Position numbers and translations under genes: made by a program
In this document: positions 8,172 through 16,657 of the stretch, one piece after another
Layout of the letters: each line of letters starts with the position of its first letter
Numbering within the stretch: the first letter of the stretch is position 1
Notes under the pieces: generated by a model
Told to the model about the DNA's origin: nothing
What the model saw: the letters and a program-made list of their open reading frames with translations, nothing else
The model's database searches: none
Source: Lentisphaeria bacterium
GTDB taxonomy: Bacteria; Verrucomicrobiota; Lentisphaeria; Victivallales; Victivallaceae
NCBI GenBank assembly: GCA_018265615.1
Contig: JABLYX010000011.1
Span: 1-64,000 of the forward strand
Length of the DNA stretch: 64,000 bases
Reading direction: 5' to 3'

Positions 8172-9068
8172 ATGAATCTCAGTGAATTGCAGGAAACATT
8201 CGGCTCTGAATCCGTCATTTTCGGACAGGGGCCGGGCGGTTTTACGACCATTGCGGTCAGGAACGGCGAAGCCGAGGCGGAGATCTGCCTGCACGGCGCG
8301 CACCTGATGAAGTTTACGCCGGCGGGGGAGCTCCCTGTGCTCTGGATGAGCAAGTCGAGCTGGTTCGAGCCGGGTAAACCGATCCGCGGCGGCGTTCCGG
8401 TCTGCTGGCCCTACTTCGGCGCGGCGGCGGACCCGGCGCTCCCGGCGCACGGTTTCGCGCGGCTTTCGGAGTGGCGCGTCGCGGAGGTCGCGGCGGAGGG
8501 CAAGGCGACGCGGATCGCGCTTGAGCTCGCCCCGGAGGATGTGACCGCGACGCCGGTCCTCTTTCCGTTCGAGCTCCGCATGGAGTTCGTCATCGGCAGG
8601 ATCCTGCAGATGACGCTGACGATGAAGAACTGCTCGGAGAGTGAGCAGGTTGTCACGGATGCGCTCCACACCTACTTCAATGTGAAGGCGGCCGGGGAAA
8701 TTTCGATCGGCGGGCTCGACGGTGTGATTTATGAGAATCGCGTGGTCGGCGCGGAGGCGTTCGGCTGCGTGCAGGACGGCGACATCCGGATCGATTGCGA
8801 GGTTGACCGCATCTATCTCGACACGACGGGTGCGGTCGAGATCCGCGACCCCGGCTTCAACCGGACGATCCTCGTGGAGAAGTTCGGCAGCGCCTCGACG
8901 GTCGTCTGGAATCCGTGGGTCCGCAAATCCCATGCGATGCCGGACTTCGGCGACGAGGAGTACCATACGATGGTCTGCATTGAGGCGGTCAACGCATCGA
9001 AGGACCGCCGCATCCTCCCGCCGGGGGGAACGCACGTGCTGAGCCAGAAGATCACCGTAAAGCGGTAA
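8172..9068 (+). CDS. D-hexose-6-phosphate mutarotase (YeaD-like)
   Basis: Aldose-1-epimerase-superfamily enzyme, 298 aa, cytoplasmic, which interconverts the anomers of glucose-6-phosphate and related hexose phosphates. Characteristic motifs are CLHGAHLMKF, PIRGGVPVCWPYFG, the catalytic-His region LPAHGFARLSEW, DALHTYFNV and the C-terminal YHTMVCIEAVNA with the base Glu. The length is typical. The stop of the preceding gene is 1 nt before the ATG, so the two are translationally coupled. A rho-independent terminator follows directly. Confidence 0.88.
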   Translation: MNLSELQETFGSESVIFGQGPGGFTTIAVRNGEAEAEICLHGAHLMKFTPAGELPVLWMSKSSWFEPGKPIRGGVPVCWPYFGAAADPALPAHGFARLSEWRVAEVAAEGKATRIALELAPEDVTATPVLFPFELRMEFVIGRILQMTLTMKNCSESEQVVTDALHTYFNVKAAGEISIGGLDGVIYENRVVGAEAFGCVQDGDIRIDCEVDRIYLDTTGAVEIRDPGFNRTILVEKFGSASTVVWNPWVRKSHAMPDFGDEEYHTMVCIEAVNASKDRRILPPGGTHVLSQKITVKR

Positions 9069-9074
9069 TCGCGG

Positions 9075-9102
9075 AACCCGGGCGGGACGCCCGGGTTTTT
9101 TT
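9075..9102 (+). terminator. Rho-independent terminator of the nitroreductase-mutarotase operon
   Basis: Perfect 9-bp stem AACCCGGGC / GCCCGGGTT with loop GGGAC, followed by a run of seven T. It lies 6 nt after the mutarotase stop and 1 nt before the stop of the convergent gene. Confidence 0.92.
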
Positions 9103-9103
9103 G

Positions 9104-10288
9104 TCACTTTTTCCGGAAGATTTCGGTCAGCTGCTTCAGGTTCGGCTCACTGCCGTTGAAGAGGCGCGGTTCGAATGCCCATGAGACGACTTCGATGTTG
9201 TATTCCGCGGCGCGTTTTGCGGTGAGTTCCGCCGCCGGGATTCCGCCTCCGCCGGTGTTTTCCCCCCAGACGCGAAGCTTCAGGGGATGCTTCCGCGCGA
9301 GGCTCGAAAGCCAGTGCGGCGGGCTCCACCGGTCCGGCCGCGCGGAGCTGTCGTCGCCGAAGGCGGGGGAACTGTCGATCCAGGTGCAGTAGACGATGAC
9401 GGCCGGATCCGTGATTCCCGCCGTGAACCGTTCGAAGTCGAGGCCGCGCGGAATCTCCCCGTTGCGTTCGGCGGGCGTCCCGCCGCCGAGGTTCCCGGCA
9501 ACGGCTTTTTCGTTCTGGCCGGGGCGGATGCCCCAGGAGGGGTACATCATGCCGCCCGGCACTTCCGGATAGAGCCGCCGGACGAGCGCGATCTGCCAGT
9601 CGTGATAGTTTTTCAGTGAATCGAGATACCATTCGAGGAACTTTGCAGCCTCACCGCCCGGAGAGGAATCGCCGGGGCGCCAGCCCGGGACCGGAACCGG
9701 TTTTACGCCCTCCGGCAGAAGCTCCGGGCTTTTCCCCTGCGCCGCCGGGTCGAAGCCCCAGTAGCAGTTGGTCCGTTCCGCGAATTTGTGCGTCGGGTAG
9801 TTCAGCTCGCCGTAATGGCCCCAGCCGAGCCGGATGAGCGCGAAGTCGTCACCGAAGAGCTCACGCACCTTTGTGACGTAGCGTTCGAGCGCTTCACGGA
9901 CGTTGCGGCTGAAAACCGCGTTGGCCGAGAGCCAGCCGCTGCGCCGGTCCACATATGCGTCGCCGTACTGGTTCACGTAGGTTCCGTTCGGCAGTTCGAG
10001 CGCCCAGGCGGGCGGGTACTGGATGCCGAGGTCGAGGCAGAGCCGGAATCCTGCCGCGCGGCGTGAGGCCTGCCGTTTTTTCACCTCTTCCGCATAGGCG
10101 GCGTCGAATCTGCCCGGCTCCGGTTCGAGGCGGCTCCAGACCACTTCGAGCACCGTGTATTCGACGCCGGCGGCGCGGACTTCGGCGCTTCGGCGGTCGT
10201 CATGCTGCAGCACGCCGAGCCTGGCCGGCTCCGCCGCGCGGCAGGCGGCGAATGCGAGCAGTCCGGAAAGAATCAGGAAACATCTCAT
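9104..10288 (-). CDS. Secreted glycoside hydrolase-like TIM-barrel protein
   Basis: 394 aa with an N-terminal signal peptide (MRCFLILSGLLAFAACRAA), so exported. The barrel resembles the GH42/GH14-like part of clan A: RLGVLQHDDRRSAEVRAAGVEYTVLEVVWSRLEPEPGRFD is the typical strand beta-1 to beta-2 start, cut here only by description. Glu161 (GWGHYGELNYP) is a likely acid/base, and a Glu in RVWGENTGG near residue 345 a likely nucleophile. I cannot assign a CAZy family. It is the last gene of cassette 1, and its ATG overlaps the stop of the FAD gene (ATGA), which implies coupled translation. The catalytic assignment is inferred. Confidence 0.6.
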   Translation of the reverse strand: MRCFLILSGLLAFAACRAAEPARLGVLQHDDRRSAEVRAAGVEYTVLEVVWSRLEPEPGRFDAAYAEEVKKRQASRRAAGFRLCLDLGIQYPPAWALELPNGTYVNQYGDAYVDRRSGWLSANAVFSRNVREALERYVTKVRELFGDDFALIRLGWGHYGELNYPTHKFAERTNCYWGFDPAAQGKSPELLPEGVKPVPVPGWRPGDSSPGGEAAKFLEWYLDSLKNYHDWQIALVRRLYPEVPGGMMYPSWGIRPGQNEKAVAGNLGGGTPAERNGEIPRGLDFERFTAGITDPAVIVYCTWIDSSPAFGDDSSARPDRWSPPHWLSSLARKHPLKLRVWGENTGGGGIPAAELTAKRAAEYNIEVVSWAFEPRLFNGSEPNLKQLTEIFRKK

Positions 10289-11610
10289 TTCGTTTCTCCT
10301 TCAAGGTAGGCGCCGTGCTCCCGGAGCCGGGCGCGGAGTTGATCCGTGTCGAGCGCGTGCAGGTCGCCGCAGCCGTTCCGCAGCGCCAGCCCCGCCGCGC
10401 AGCCCGCCGCTTCCCCCGTCACGAGGCAGGCCGGCATGGTGCGGACGGAGGCCTGCATCTCATGGTCGGCGGAGATGCAGCGCCCCGCGGCGAGCAGGTT
10501 CCGGAAGCCGCGCGGCGTGAGGCAGCGGTACGGGATCCCGTAGGACTCTCCGGGGCTGTAGTGCGGATAGCGCTGCATGGCGAAATCCCTGCCGCCCAGC
10601 ACCTGAGACACTTCGCTGCTGCGGGTGTGGATGTCGATCGGGTAGTTGTTGCGGCCGATTTCGTCCGGAAAGCCGCGCCGGGCGAGGTAGTCGCCGAGCG
10701 ACAGGACGTAGTCGCCGAGGATGCGCCGGCTTTCGCGGATTCCGGGCAGCGAGGCGCTGCCGGTCAGGTGGGCGTTGCGGAACGCCGGAAAGTATTCCCG
10801 CATCGCGGCCGCGAACTCCTCGGCGATCAGCCGGCCGTGGATCATGGCGCGGTCCAGCGTGTCGGGGGAGGTGCCGTCCGCTTCGCGGATGTGCCCGGCA
10901 TTGAAGCCGACCACGCCGGGGCCGACGAGAAAGGTCACGAGGTGCAGGTCGCCCAGCAGCGGATATTTGCTGAGGTCGGCCCGCTCGCGCAGCTCCTTCA
11001 CCGACGGGCGCGGATGGTTCCGGAACCCGTAGGTGTCGACGTTGCTCATGACGAAGCAGAGCGAAGCGGGTTGGGTTTCGCCGGTTCCGGCCTCCCCCTG
11101 TTCGAATTCCGCCCCTGCCATGGCCGCGAGATCGCCGTCCCCGGTGCAGTCGATGTAGTACGCGGCTTCGACGGTGTGCAGCCCGTCCTTCCGTGCGACG
11201 GTGATGCTGCCGATCCGCCCCGGTTCGGCTTCGGCGGCGGCCAGCGTGGTCTGGAAACGGACCGACGCGCCGTGTTCAAGCACGAAGCGGTCATAGGTGC
11301 GCTTCAGGACCTCGGCGTCGACGGGAACCCAGTCGAGCCAATCCTCCGGAACGTATTCGATCGTTTTTTTCGCTTCGCGCAGGATGCGGATCGCGAGGCC
11401 GGCGCAGATCACCTTTTTCCGGTCCGTGAAGTGGCACCAGCACGGGACCATCCCGGCGGTTCCCATCCCGCCGAGGCAGGTGGTGTTTTCGATCAGCACG
11501 GTGTTCGCGCCTTCGCGGGCCGCTGCACAGGCCGCCGCGCAGCCGGAGGGGCCGCCGCCGATGACCGCCACATCGCACCGGATTGTCCGGGAACTCTTCT
11601 TTTCCGTCAT
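10285..11610 (-). CDS. FAD-dependent oxidoreductase (FAD_oxidored family)
   Basis: 441-aa flavoprotein with an N-terminal Rossmann fold: DVAVIGGGPSGCAAA (residues 13-27) with the acidic residue ending beta-2 in VLIENTTCLGGMGTAGM. A second ATP-binding-type Asp is in YYIDCTGDGDLAAMAGAEF, and the C-terminal FAD contact is NLLAAGRCISADHE plus TGEAAGCAAGLAL. No signal peptide, so cytoplasmic. It resembles the protein at 16658 throughout, including GGMGT and PVDAEVLKRTYD. The substrate is unknown; such enzymes often accompany sugar-degradation genes. It is the middle gene of cassette 1, 14 nt after the prepilin gene and overlapping the GH gene by 4 nt. Confidence 0.8.
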   Translation of the reverse strand: MTEKKSSRTIRCDVAVIGGGPSGCAAACAAAREGANTVLIENTTCLGGMGTAGMVPCWCHFTDRKKVICAGLAIRILREAKKTIEYVPEDWLDWVPVDAEVLKRTYDRFVLEHGASVRFQTTLAAAEAEPGRIGSITVARKDGLHTVEAAYYIDCTGDGDLAAMAGAEFEQGEAGTGETQPASLCFVMSNVDTYGFRNHPRPSVKELRERADLSKYPLLGDLHLVTFLVGPGVVGFNAGHIREADGTSPDTLDRAMIHGRLIAEEFAAAMREYFPAFRNAHLTGSASLPGIRESRRILGDYVLSLGDYLARRGFPDEIGRNNYPIDIHTRSSEVSQVLGGRDFAMQRYPHYSPGESYGIPYRCLTPRGFRNLLAAGRCISADHEMQASVRTMPACLVTGEAAGCAAGLALRNGCGDLHALDTDQLRARLREHGAYLEGETK

Positions 11611-11624
11611 GTTTTTCCTCTTTC

Positions 11625-12311
11625 CTATTCGCGCCCGTACCAGAAATAGCGGCCGGGGTCGTCGCTGTTGTAGCCGTCCGTCGGGATTTCACGGAACAGG
11701 AGCGAGCCTGCGTGCCCGTCGAAATATGCGATGTTGTTGCGTTCGCCGTGGATGAACTGCTCCGGCAGGTTGCTGTAGGCGGCATCCGGCCCGAACGTGC
11801 TGCCGTTCCAGCGCCCGTCCATGAACTGCGCCGTGGCCGAGGGGCGGCGCAGCTGGTTCTGCTTGCGCAGCGAGTTGCGCAGGAACGCGGCGGAGGGCGC
11901 AGAGTTGTATTGCGTCGCGAGATTCCCGGCATAGGTCCACTTCACGGGGGAGGCCGGGTGCATCATGCCGTGGGTCGGGCAGCTGAAGACGGTCACGTTG
12001 TCGCGGATGTGTACATAGGTGTTGGTCCGCGTGTTGCGCTCCGCGACCCCGGCGTACCGGGCGAGCGCCGCATACCACCAGAGCGTGTCGCGCGTACCGT
12101 CGTTCGTGTAGCGGGACGGGACCAACTCGCCGTTCGCGTCGTCGCTGTACATCGTGCTTGCGGTGCCGAGCTGTTTCAGGTTCGACAGGCAGCGGGTAGA
12201 GCGTCCCCGTTCCCTGGCCTGGTTCAACGCGGGCAGCAGCATCGCGGCCAGAATTGCGATGATCGCGATTACGACGAGGAGCTCGATCAGTGTAAATTTT
12301 CTGTTTCCCAT
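11625..12311 (-). CDS. Prepilin-type (H-X9-DG) protein, cassette 1
   Basis: 228 aa. A short basic leader (MGNRK) is followed by FTLIELLVVIAIIAILAAMLLPA, given here as a description of residues 6-28, the type IV/type II secretion prepilin signal; Glu sits at the +5 position after cleavage. The segment both targets the membrane and forms the assembly helix. The C-terminal processing-associated motif is H-X9-DG in HGERNNIAYFDGHAG. The tail ends SDDPGRYFWYGRE. It is the first gene of cassette 1, divergent from the PocR/AraC regulator. It may be a minor pseudopilin or a surface-exposed sugar binder working with the co-transcribed GH; that role is inferred. Confidence 0.88.
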   Translation of the reverse strand: MGNRKFTLIELLVVIAIIAILAAMLLPALNQARERGRSTRCLSNLKQLGTASTMYSDDANGELVPSRYTNDGTRDTLWWYAALARYAGVAERNTRTNTYVHIRDNVTVFSCPTHGMMHPASPVKWTYAGNLATQYNSAPSAAFLRNSLRKQNQLRRPSATAQFMDGRWNGSTFGPDAAYSNLPEQFIHGERNNIAYFDGHAGSLLFREIPTDGYNSDDPGRYFWYGRE

Positions 12312-12392
12312 TTCCGGTTCTCCATAACGGGTTGTGTTGTCCGGCGCCGTTATTAATTATGACCGTTTTTTTCCGGAAAACTATACCTTTGC

Positions 12393-12422
12393 TTGCATTT
12401 TTTATACGTTTTATGCTATAAT
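12393..12422 (+). promoter_or_regulatory. Promoter of the PocR/AraC regulator gene
   Basis: TTGCAT (12393-12398), 18-nt spacer, TATAAT (12417-12422) with an extended -10 TG just before it. Start near 12429, leader about 23 nt. The rest of the 12312-12451 intergenic region is AT-rich and should also hold the minus-strand promoter of the prepilin operon, which I cannot define. Confidence 0.65.
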
Positions 12423-12451
12423 ATGGGTAAATCAGAAAAAAAGGTTCTTTT

Positions 12452-13306
12452 ATGCAGGATTTCATCCGGGAGATCGAGGAGGCGTTTTCCGCGCTCTCGC
12501 TGATGACCGGCGCATCGGTCATCTGGAAGACGACGCTGGCGTTTCACCCGAACCGGAAGCTCGACCATGAGTACCGTTCGCACCGCTGCGCGTTCTGCAG
12601 CGGCGTGAAGGCGCTCGGACCCGGATTCGAGGAGGCGTGCATCGGCAATGATTTCCGGCTGATCAACCGCCGGGTGTTCGAGGAGCGCCGGCCGTTCGCG
12701 CACGAGTGCCACGCGGGGGCCTGCGAGCTGGTCGTGCCGTTTTTCAACCGGGACCGCTATGTCGGGACGATCCTGTGCGGCCCTTTCCGGAGCGGGAACT
12801 CCCGCTGCGCGTACCGGGAGGCGGCGGAGCTGTTTTCGGCGCTGCCGCCGCTGACCCCGGAGCGGGGCGCTGCGTATATCCGGATCCTCTCCATCGTTGC
12901 CGCGCGGCTGATGCCGCTGCTCGAAAAGCTTGAGGAGCAGATCTATTACCTTGCGGACAGGGATGCGGTTTCCGACGGGCGGATCCTCGAAGCCGTCCGC
13001 CATATGGAGCTGAATTTCAAGCGCCGCCTCAGCCAGCCGGAGCTTGCCCGGCACGCATCGCTGAGCGAATCGCGCTTTTCGCATCTGTTCCGGCAGCAGA
13101 CCCGCATGAGCTTCCGCGAATATCTGCTGCGCATCCGGCTCCAGGAGGCATGCCGGCTGCTGCGCGGAACCGACCTCACGATTCTCGAGGTCGCGCGCCA
13201 GGCGGGCATCGGCAGTCAGAGCAGGCTCGCCGCGATGGTGAAGCGCCGGTTCGGCATGACGCCGCTCGCGTACCGTCGGAAGTACTCCGTCCGTCCGATG
13301 TCATGA
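12452..13306 (+). CDS. AraC-family regulator with PocR sensor domain
   Basis: One-component DNA-binding regulator, 284 aa. Residues about 1-160 match the PocR ligand-sensing domain with its cysteine pattern: HRCAFCSGVK, EACIGND, HECHAGACELVVPFF and GTILCGPFR. The C-terminal 100 residues are a two-helix-turn-helix AraC domain (LSQPELARHASLSESRFSHLFRQ, then EVARQAGIGSQSRLAAMVKRRFGMTPLAYRRK). It lies divergent from cassette 1 and upstream of the GH106-like gene, so it probably controls one or both. PocR-type domains bind small hydrocarbon ligands such as propanediol; a deoxy-sugar breakdown product would fit, but this is inference. Confidence 0.85.
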   Translation: MQDFIREIEEAFSALSLMTGASVIWKTTLAFHPNRKLDHEYRSHRCAFCSGVKALGPGFEEACIGNDFRLINRRVFEERRPFAHECHAGACELVVPFFNRDRYVGTILCGPFRSGNSRCAYREAAELFSALPPLTPERGAAYIRILSIVAARLMPLLEKLEEQIYYLADRDAVSDGRILEAVRHMELNFKRRLSQPELARHASLSESRFSHLFRQQTRMSFREYLLRIRLQEACRLLRGTDLTILEVARQAGIGSQSRLAAMVKRRFGMTPLAYRRKYSVRPMS

Positions 13307-13433
13307 AAATCGTTCCATTTGTTCTTTTGATTGTTTTGTGCGGTTTTTTGATTCGATTGTGATGGAAAATCCGCAAAAAAACGAGTATGCTATAACTGTT
13401 CCCGAATGATAACCAAAAATCAAGGTGGTTGGA

Positions 13434-16400
13434 ATGGAAAGTCTGTATGCTGCGGACCGCAACGTGAAATTCGACGAGCTCTTCGCTTCGCCGGGCGCGC
13501 TTTACCGCGACACGCCGTTCTGGGCGTGGAACTGCGAACTCGAGCCGGAGGAGCTCAAACGCCAGATCCGCATCTTCAGGGAGATGGGCATGGGCGGCTT
13601 CCACATGCACGCCCGCACCGGGCTCGCGACGCCGTACCTGGGCCCTGAATTCATGGAGCGGGTTAAAGAGTGTGTCGAAACCGCGAAGGAGCTCGATATG
13701 CTCGCGTGGCTTTATGACGAGGACCGCTGGCCCTCCGGCGCGGCGGGCGGGCTCGTGACGAAGGAGCCGGAATTCCGCGCGCGCCACCTTCTCTTTACGC
13801 CGAACCGCCGGGAACAGGCCCCCGATGCGGAGAACGACAACTCCGGCCGCTTCCTCGCGGCCTATTCGATCCGGCTCGATGCTTCCGGCGCGCTCGAAAG
13901 CTATAAACGCATCGGCGAAAACGACGAGCCGGAACCCGGCGCCGGGAAGTTCTACGCCTACCTCATTGTGGCGGAGGCGGATCCGTGGTACAACGACCAG
14001 ACCTACGTCGACACGCTGAATCCGGCCGCGATCCGGAAGTTCGTCGATGTGACCTATGAGGCGTATTTCCGCGAGGTCGGCAAAGAGTTCGACAAGACGA
14101 TCCCGGCGATCTTCACCGACGAGCCGCAGTTCACCCGCAAGAGCGCGCTGAAGTTCGCCCGCGAGAAGCGCGACGCGGTGTTCCCGTTCACGGACGATCT
14201 GCCGGAAAGCTACCGCGCGGCCTACGGCTGCGACCTCTTCGAAACCTTCCCGGAAGTGATCTGGGAGCTCCCGGAAGGAAAGTATTCGCTCGCGCGTTAC
14301 CGTTATCACGACCATGTCGCGGAGCGGTTCGCCTCGGCGTTCGCCGATACGGTCGGCGACTGGTGCGAAAAACACGGAATCCGCTTCTCCGGCCACATGA
14401 TGGAGGAGCATACGCTCGAGTCGCAGACCTGCGCGCTCGGCGAGGCGATGCGCAGCTACCGTTCGTTCCAGTTCCCCGGAATCGACATGCTCTGCGACAG
14501 CTTCGAGTACAGCACGGCGAAGCAGGCGCAGAGCGCCTCGCGCCAGTACGGCCGCGGCGGCGTGCTTTCGGAGCTGAACGGCGTGACCGACTGGGACTGG
14601 GATTTCAAGGGCCACAAGGGCCACGGCGACTGGCAGGCCGCGCTCGGCGTGACCGTCCGGGTGCCGCATCTCTCATGGGTGTCGATGGCGGGTGAGGCGA
14701 AGCGCGACTACCCGGCTTCGATCAGCTACCAGTCGCCGTGGTACAAAAAGTATCCGATCATCGCGGACCACTTTGCGCGGGTCAACGCCGCGATGACCCG
14801 CGGCCGCGCCCGGGTCCGGGTCGGGCTCATCCACCCGATCGAATCCTACTGGCTGGCCTACGGGCCGCAGGATATGACCGCCGCGCGTCGGACGTTCCTC
14901 ACCGAAACCTTCGAGTCGGTCATCCAGTGGCTGCTGAACGGGCTGGTCGATTTCGACTTCATCGCGGAGTCGCTGCTGCCGGAGCTTTCGCCGGTCCAGC
15001 TCGGCCGGAGCTTCATCGTCGGGGAGATGGGGTATGACGTCGTGATCGTGCCGCCGTCGATCACGCTGCGCGGGACGACGCTCGACCGGCTCGAGAAGTT
15101 CCAGGCCGCGGGCGGCCGGGTCATCTTCGCCGGTGATGTGCCGGTCTGCTGCGACGCGGTCGAATCCGACCGGGCGGCGAAGCTCGCGGAGAAGGCCGAA
15201 CGGGTCACGTTCACGCGGGATTCGGTCCTGCGGGCCGTCGAGGATCTCCGCGACGTCGCGGTGATCCGGAAGTGCGACGGCTACCCGATGCAGAATCTGC
15301 TCTACCAGATGCGCGAGGAGGAGGGCGTCCGCTATCTCTTCCTCGTGAACACCGAACGCCTCGGCAACGCGTACGACGTCTACGTGAAGGTGCGCGGAAA
15401 CTGGCAGGTTGTTTATCTCGACACCATGACCGGAGAAGAGACGCCGGTCGGGGGCGCGCAGGAGAACGGCTGGACGCAGTTCGAATATCCGATGTATCCG
15501 CACGGGCATCTGCTCGTGAAGCTGCTGCCGTCGGACGGGTGCGGAGGCGGCCGGATCGGCACTCCGCTGCTGACCGACGCCGAGGCCGAGGCCGCGACGG
15601 TGGATCACCTCTCCGGCGCGATGCCGGTCTCGCTCGACGAGCCGAACGTGCTGATGCTCGACCGGCCGGAATGGCGCATGGCGGGCGACGCCGCCTGGCA
15701 GCCCGCCGAGGAGATCCTGCGGCTCGACAACAAGGTGCGCGAACGGCTCGGCCAGCGGGTGCGCGGCGGCCATATCGTGCAGCCGTGGGTCTACGGAAAG
15801 TCGGCCGATGTGCTCGGCACGCTCGAGCTCCGTTATCCGGTCGAAACGCTGTTCGACGTCGAATCCCCGCTCTTCGCGATGGAGGAGCCTGAGAACGCCG
15901 AGATCTATCTCGACGGCGTGAAGGTTCCGTTCGAGGACAACGGCTACTGGGTCGACCGCTCGCTGCGGACGGGATTCCTGCCGCGCCTGGCGGCGGGGAA
16001 GCACGAGCTGCTCGTCCGCATTGCGTACACGCGCTCCGGCAACGTCGAGCGCTGCTTCATCCTCGGCGACTTCGGCGTGGAGCTCCGGGGCGATACGGCG
16101 CGGATCGTCGAACCGGTCCGGGAACTGGTCTGGGGCGATGTGACCCGGCAGGGGCTGCCGTTCTACGGCGGGAACATCACCTATCACTGCAGGTTCCTGC
16201 AGGAGAAGGAGGAGGAGCTGCTGCTGCGGATTCCGTCGCGCGTCACGGGCATGCCGGCGAACCTGAACAGCACGACGGCGGCGCGGGAGGTTCCGCTCGG
16301 CGGTTACCGCGGTACATTGGTCAGCGCGTCGCTCGACGGCCGGCCGGCCGGAGATCTCGCGTTCGCGCCGTACCAGTGCGATCTCGGCAAGGTCGCGAAG

Positions 16401-16586
16401 GGGGAACACAAGCTCGACCTCACGCTCTACGGCAGCCGCGCGAACTGCGAAGGCACGGTGCATCTCCCGTTCCGGATCCGCTGGGCGGGGCCGGGCGCGT
16501 GGCGCACCGAGGGCGATATGTTCAGCTACGAGTATCAGGTCCGGCCGCTCGGCATTACGGTTGCCCCGCGGCTGCTGAAAAAGTAA
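13434..16586 (+). CDS. Large GH106-like glycoside hydrolase (alpha-L-rhamnosidase-type)
   Basis: 1050 aa, with no recognisable signal peptide, so likely cytoplasmic. The N-terminal barrel start matches the GH106/rhamnosidase-like group: DTPFWAWNCELEPEEL, MGMGGFHMHARTGLATPYLG, LAWLYDEDRWPSGAAGG. Further conserved barrel motifs are PAIFTDEP, GIRFSGHMMEEHTLESQ and GVLSELNGVTDWDWDFKG, with the Glu residues of these as catalytic candidates. A GATase-like region (VVIVPPSITLRGTTL, GGRVIFAGDVP) and C-terminal beta-sandwich domains follow. The ATG at 13434 has AGGTGG 5 nt upstream. It follows the PocR/AraC gene by 127 nt and has its own extended -10 element (TGCTATAAC near 13389). Confidence 0.7.
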   Translation: MESLYAADRNVKFDELFASPGALYRDTPFWAWNCELEPEELKRQIRIFREMGMGGFHMHARTGLATPYLGPEFMERVKECVETAKELDMLAWLYDEDRWPSGAAGGLVTKEPEFRARHLLFTPNRREQAPDAENDNSGRFLAAYSIRLDASGALESYKRIGENDEPEPGAGKFYAYLIVAEADPWYNDQTYVDTLNPAAIRKFVDVTYEAYFREVGKEFDKTIPAIFTDEPQFTRKSALKFAREKRDAVFPFTDDLPESYRAAYGCDLFETFPEVIWELPEGKYSLARYRYHDHVAERFASAFADTVGDWCEKHGIRFSGHMMEEHTLESQTCALGEAMRSYRSFQFPGIDMLCDSFEYSTAKQAQSASRQYGRGGVLSELNGVTDWDWDFKGHKGHGDWQAALGVTVRVPHLSWVSMAGEAKRDYPASISYQSPWYKKYPIIADHFARVNAAMTRGRARVRVGLIHPIESYWLAYGPQDMTAARRTFLTETFESVIQWLLNGLVDFDFIAESLLPELSPVQLGRSFIVGEMGYDVVIVPPSITLRGTTLDRLEKFQAAGGRVIFAGDVPVCCDAVESDRAAKLAEKAERVTFTRDSVLRAVEDLRDVAVIRKCDGYPMQNLLYQMREEEGVRYLFLVNTERLGNAYDVYVKVRGNWQVVYLDTMTGEETPVGGAQENGWTQFEYPMYPHGHLLVKLLPSDGCGGGRIGTPLLTDAEAEAATVDHLSGAMPVSLDEPNVLMLDRPEWRMAGDAAWQPAEEILRLDNKVRERLGQRVRGGHIVQPWVYGKSADVLGTLELRYPVETLFDVESPLFAMEEPENAEIYLDGVKVPFEDNGYWVDRSLRTGFLPRLAAGKHELLVRIAYTRSGNVERCFILGDFGVELRGDTARIVEPVRELVWGDVTRQGLPFYGGNITYHCRFLQEKEEELLLRIPSRVTGMPANLNSTTAAREVPLGGYRGTLVSASLDGRPAGDLAFAPYQCDLGKVAKGEHKLDLTLYGSRANCEGTVHLPFRIRWAGPGAWRTEGDMFSYEYQVRPLGITVAPRLLKK

Positions 16587-16605
16587 CCGGCATCCGTCCA
16601 TGAGA

Positions 16606-16640
16606 ACGGGCCCGGCGGACAAGTTGTCCGCCGGGCCCGT
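16606..16640. terminator. Strong hairpin between convergent genes
   Basis: 17-bp inverted repeat, ACGGGCCCGGCGGACAA (16606-16622) and its complement (16624-16640). It lies between the stops of the GH106-like gene and the convergent FAD gene. Neither side has a strong T-run, so it is probably a bidirectional termination or RNA-end-stabilising hairpin. Confidence 0.75.
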
Positions 16641-16657
16641 CTGTCTGTGAAACAGGA

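Noticed and set aside
6455..8353. 632-codon minus-strand frame opposite nitroreductase and the unknown gene
   Set aside because: Arg-rich antisense frame crossing three plus-strand genes with good starts and a shared terminator.
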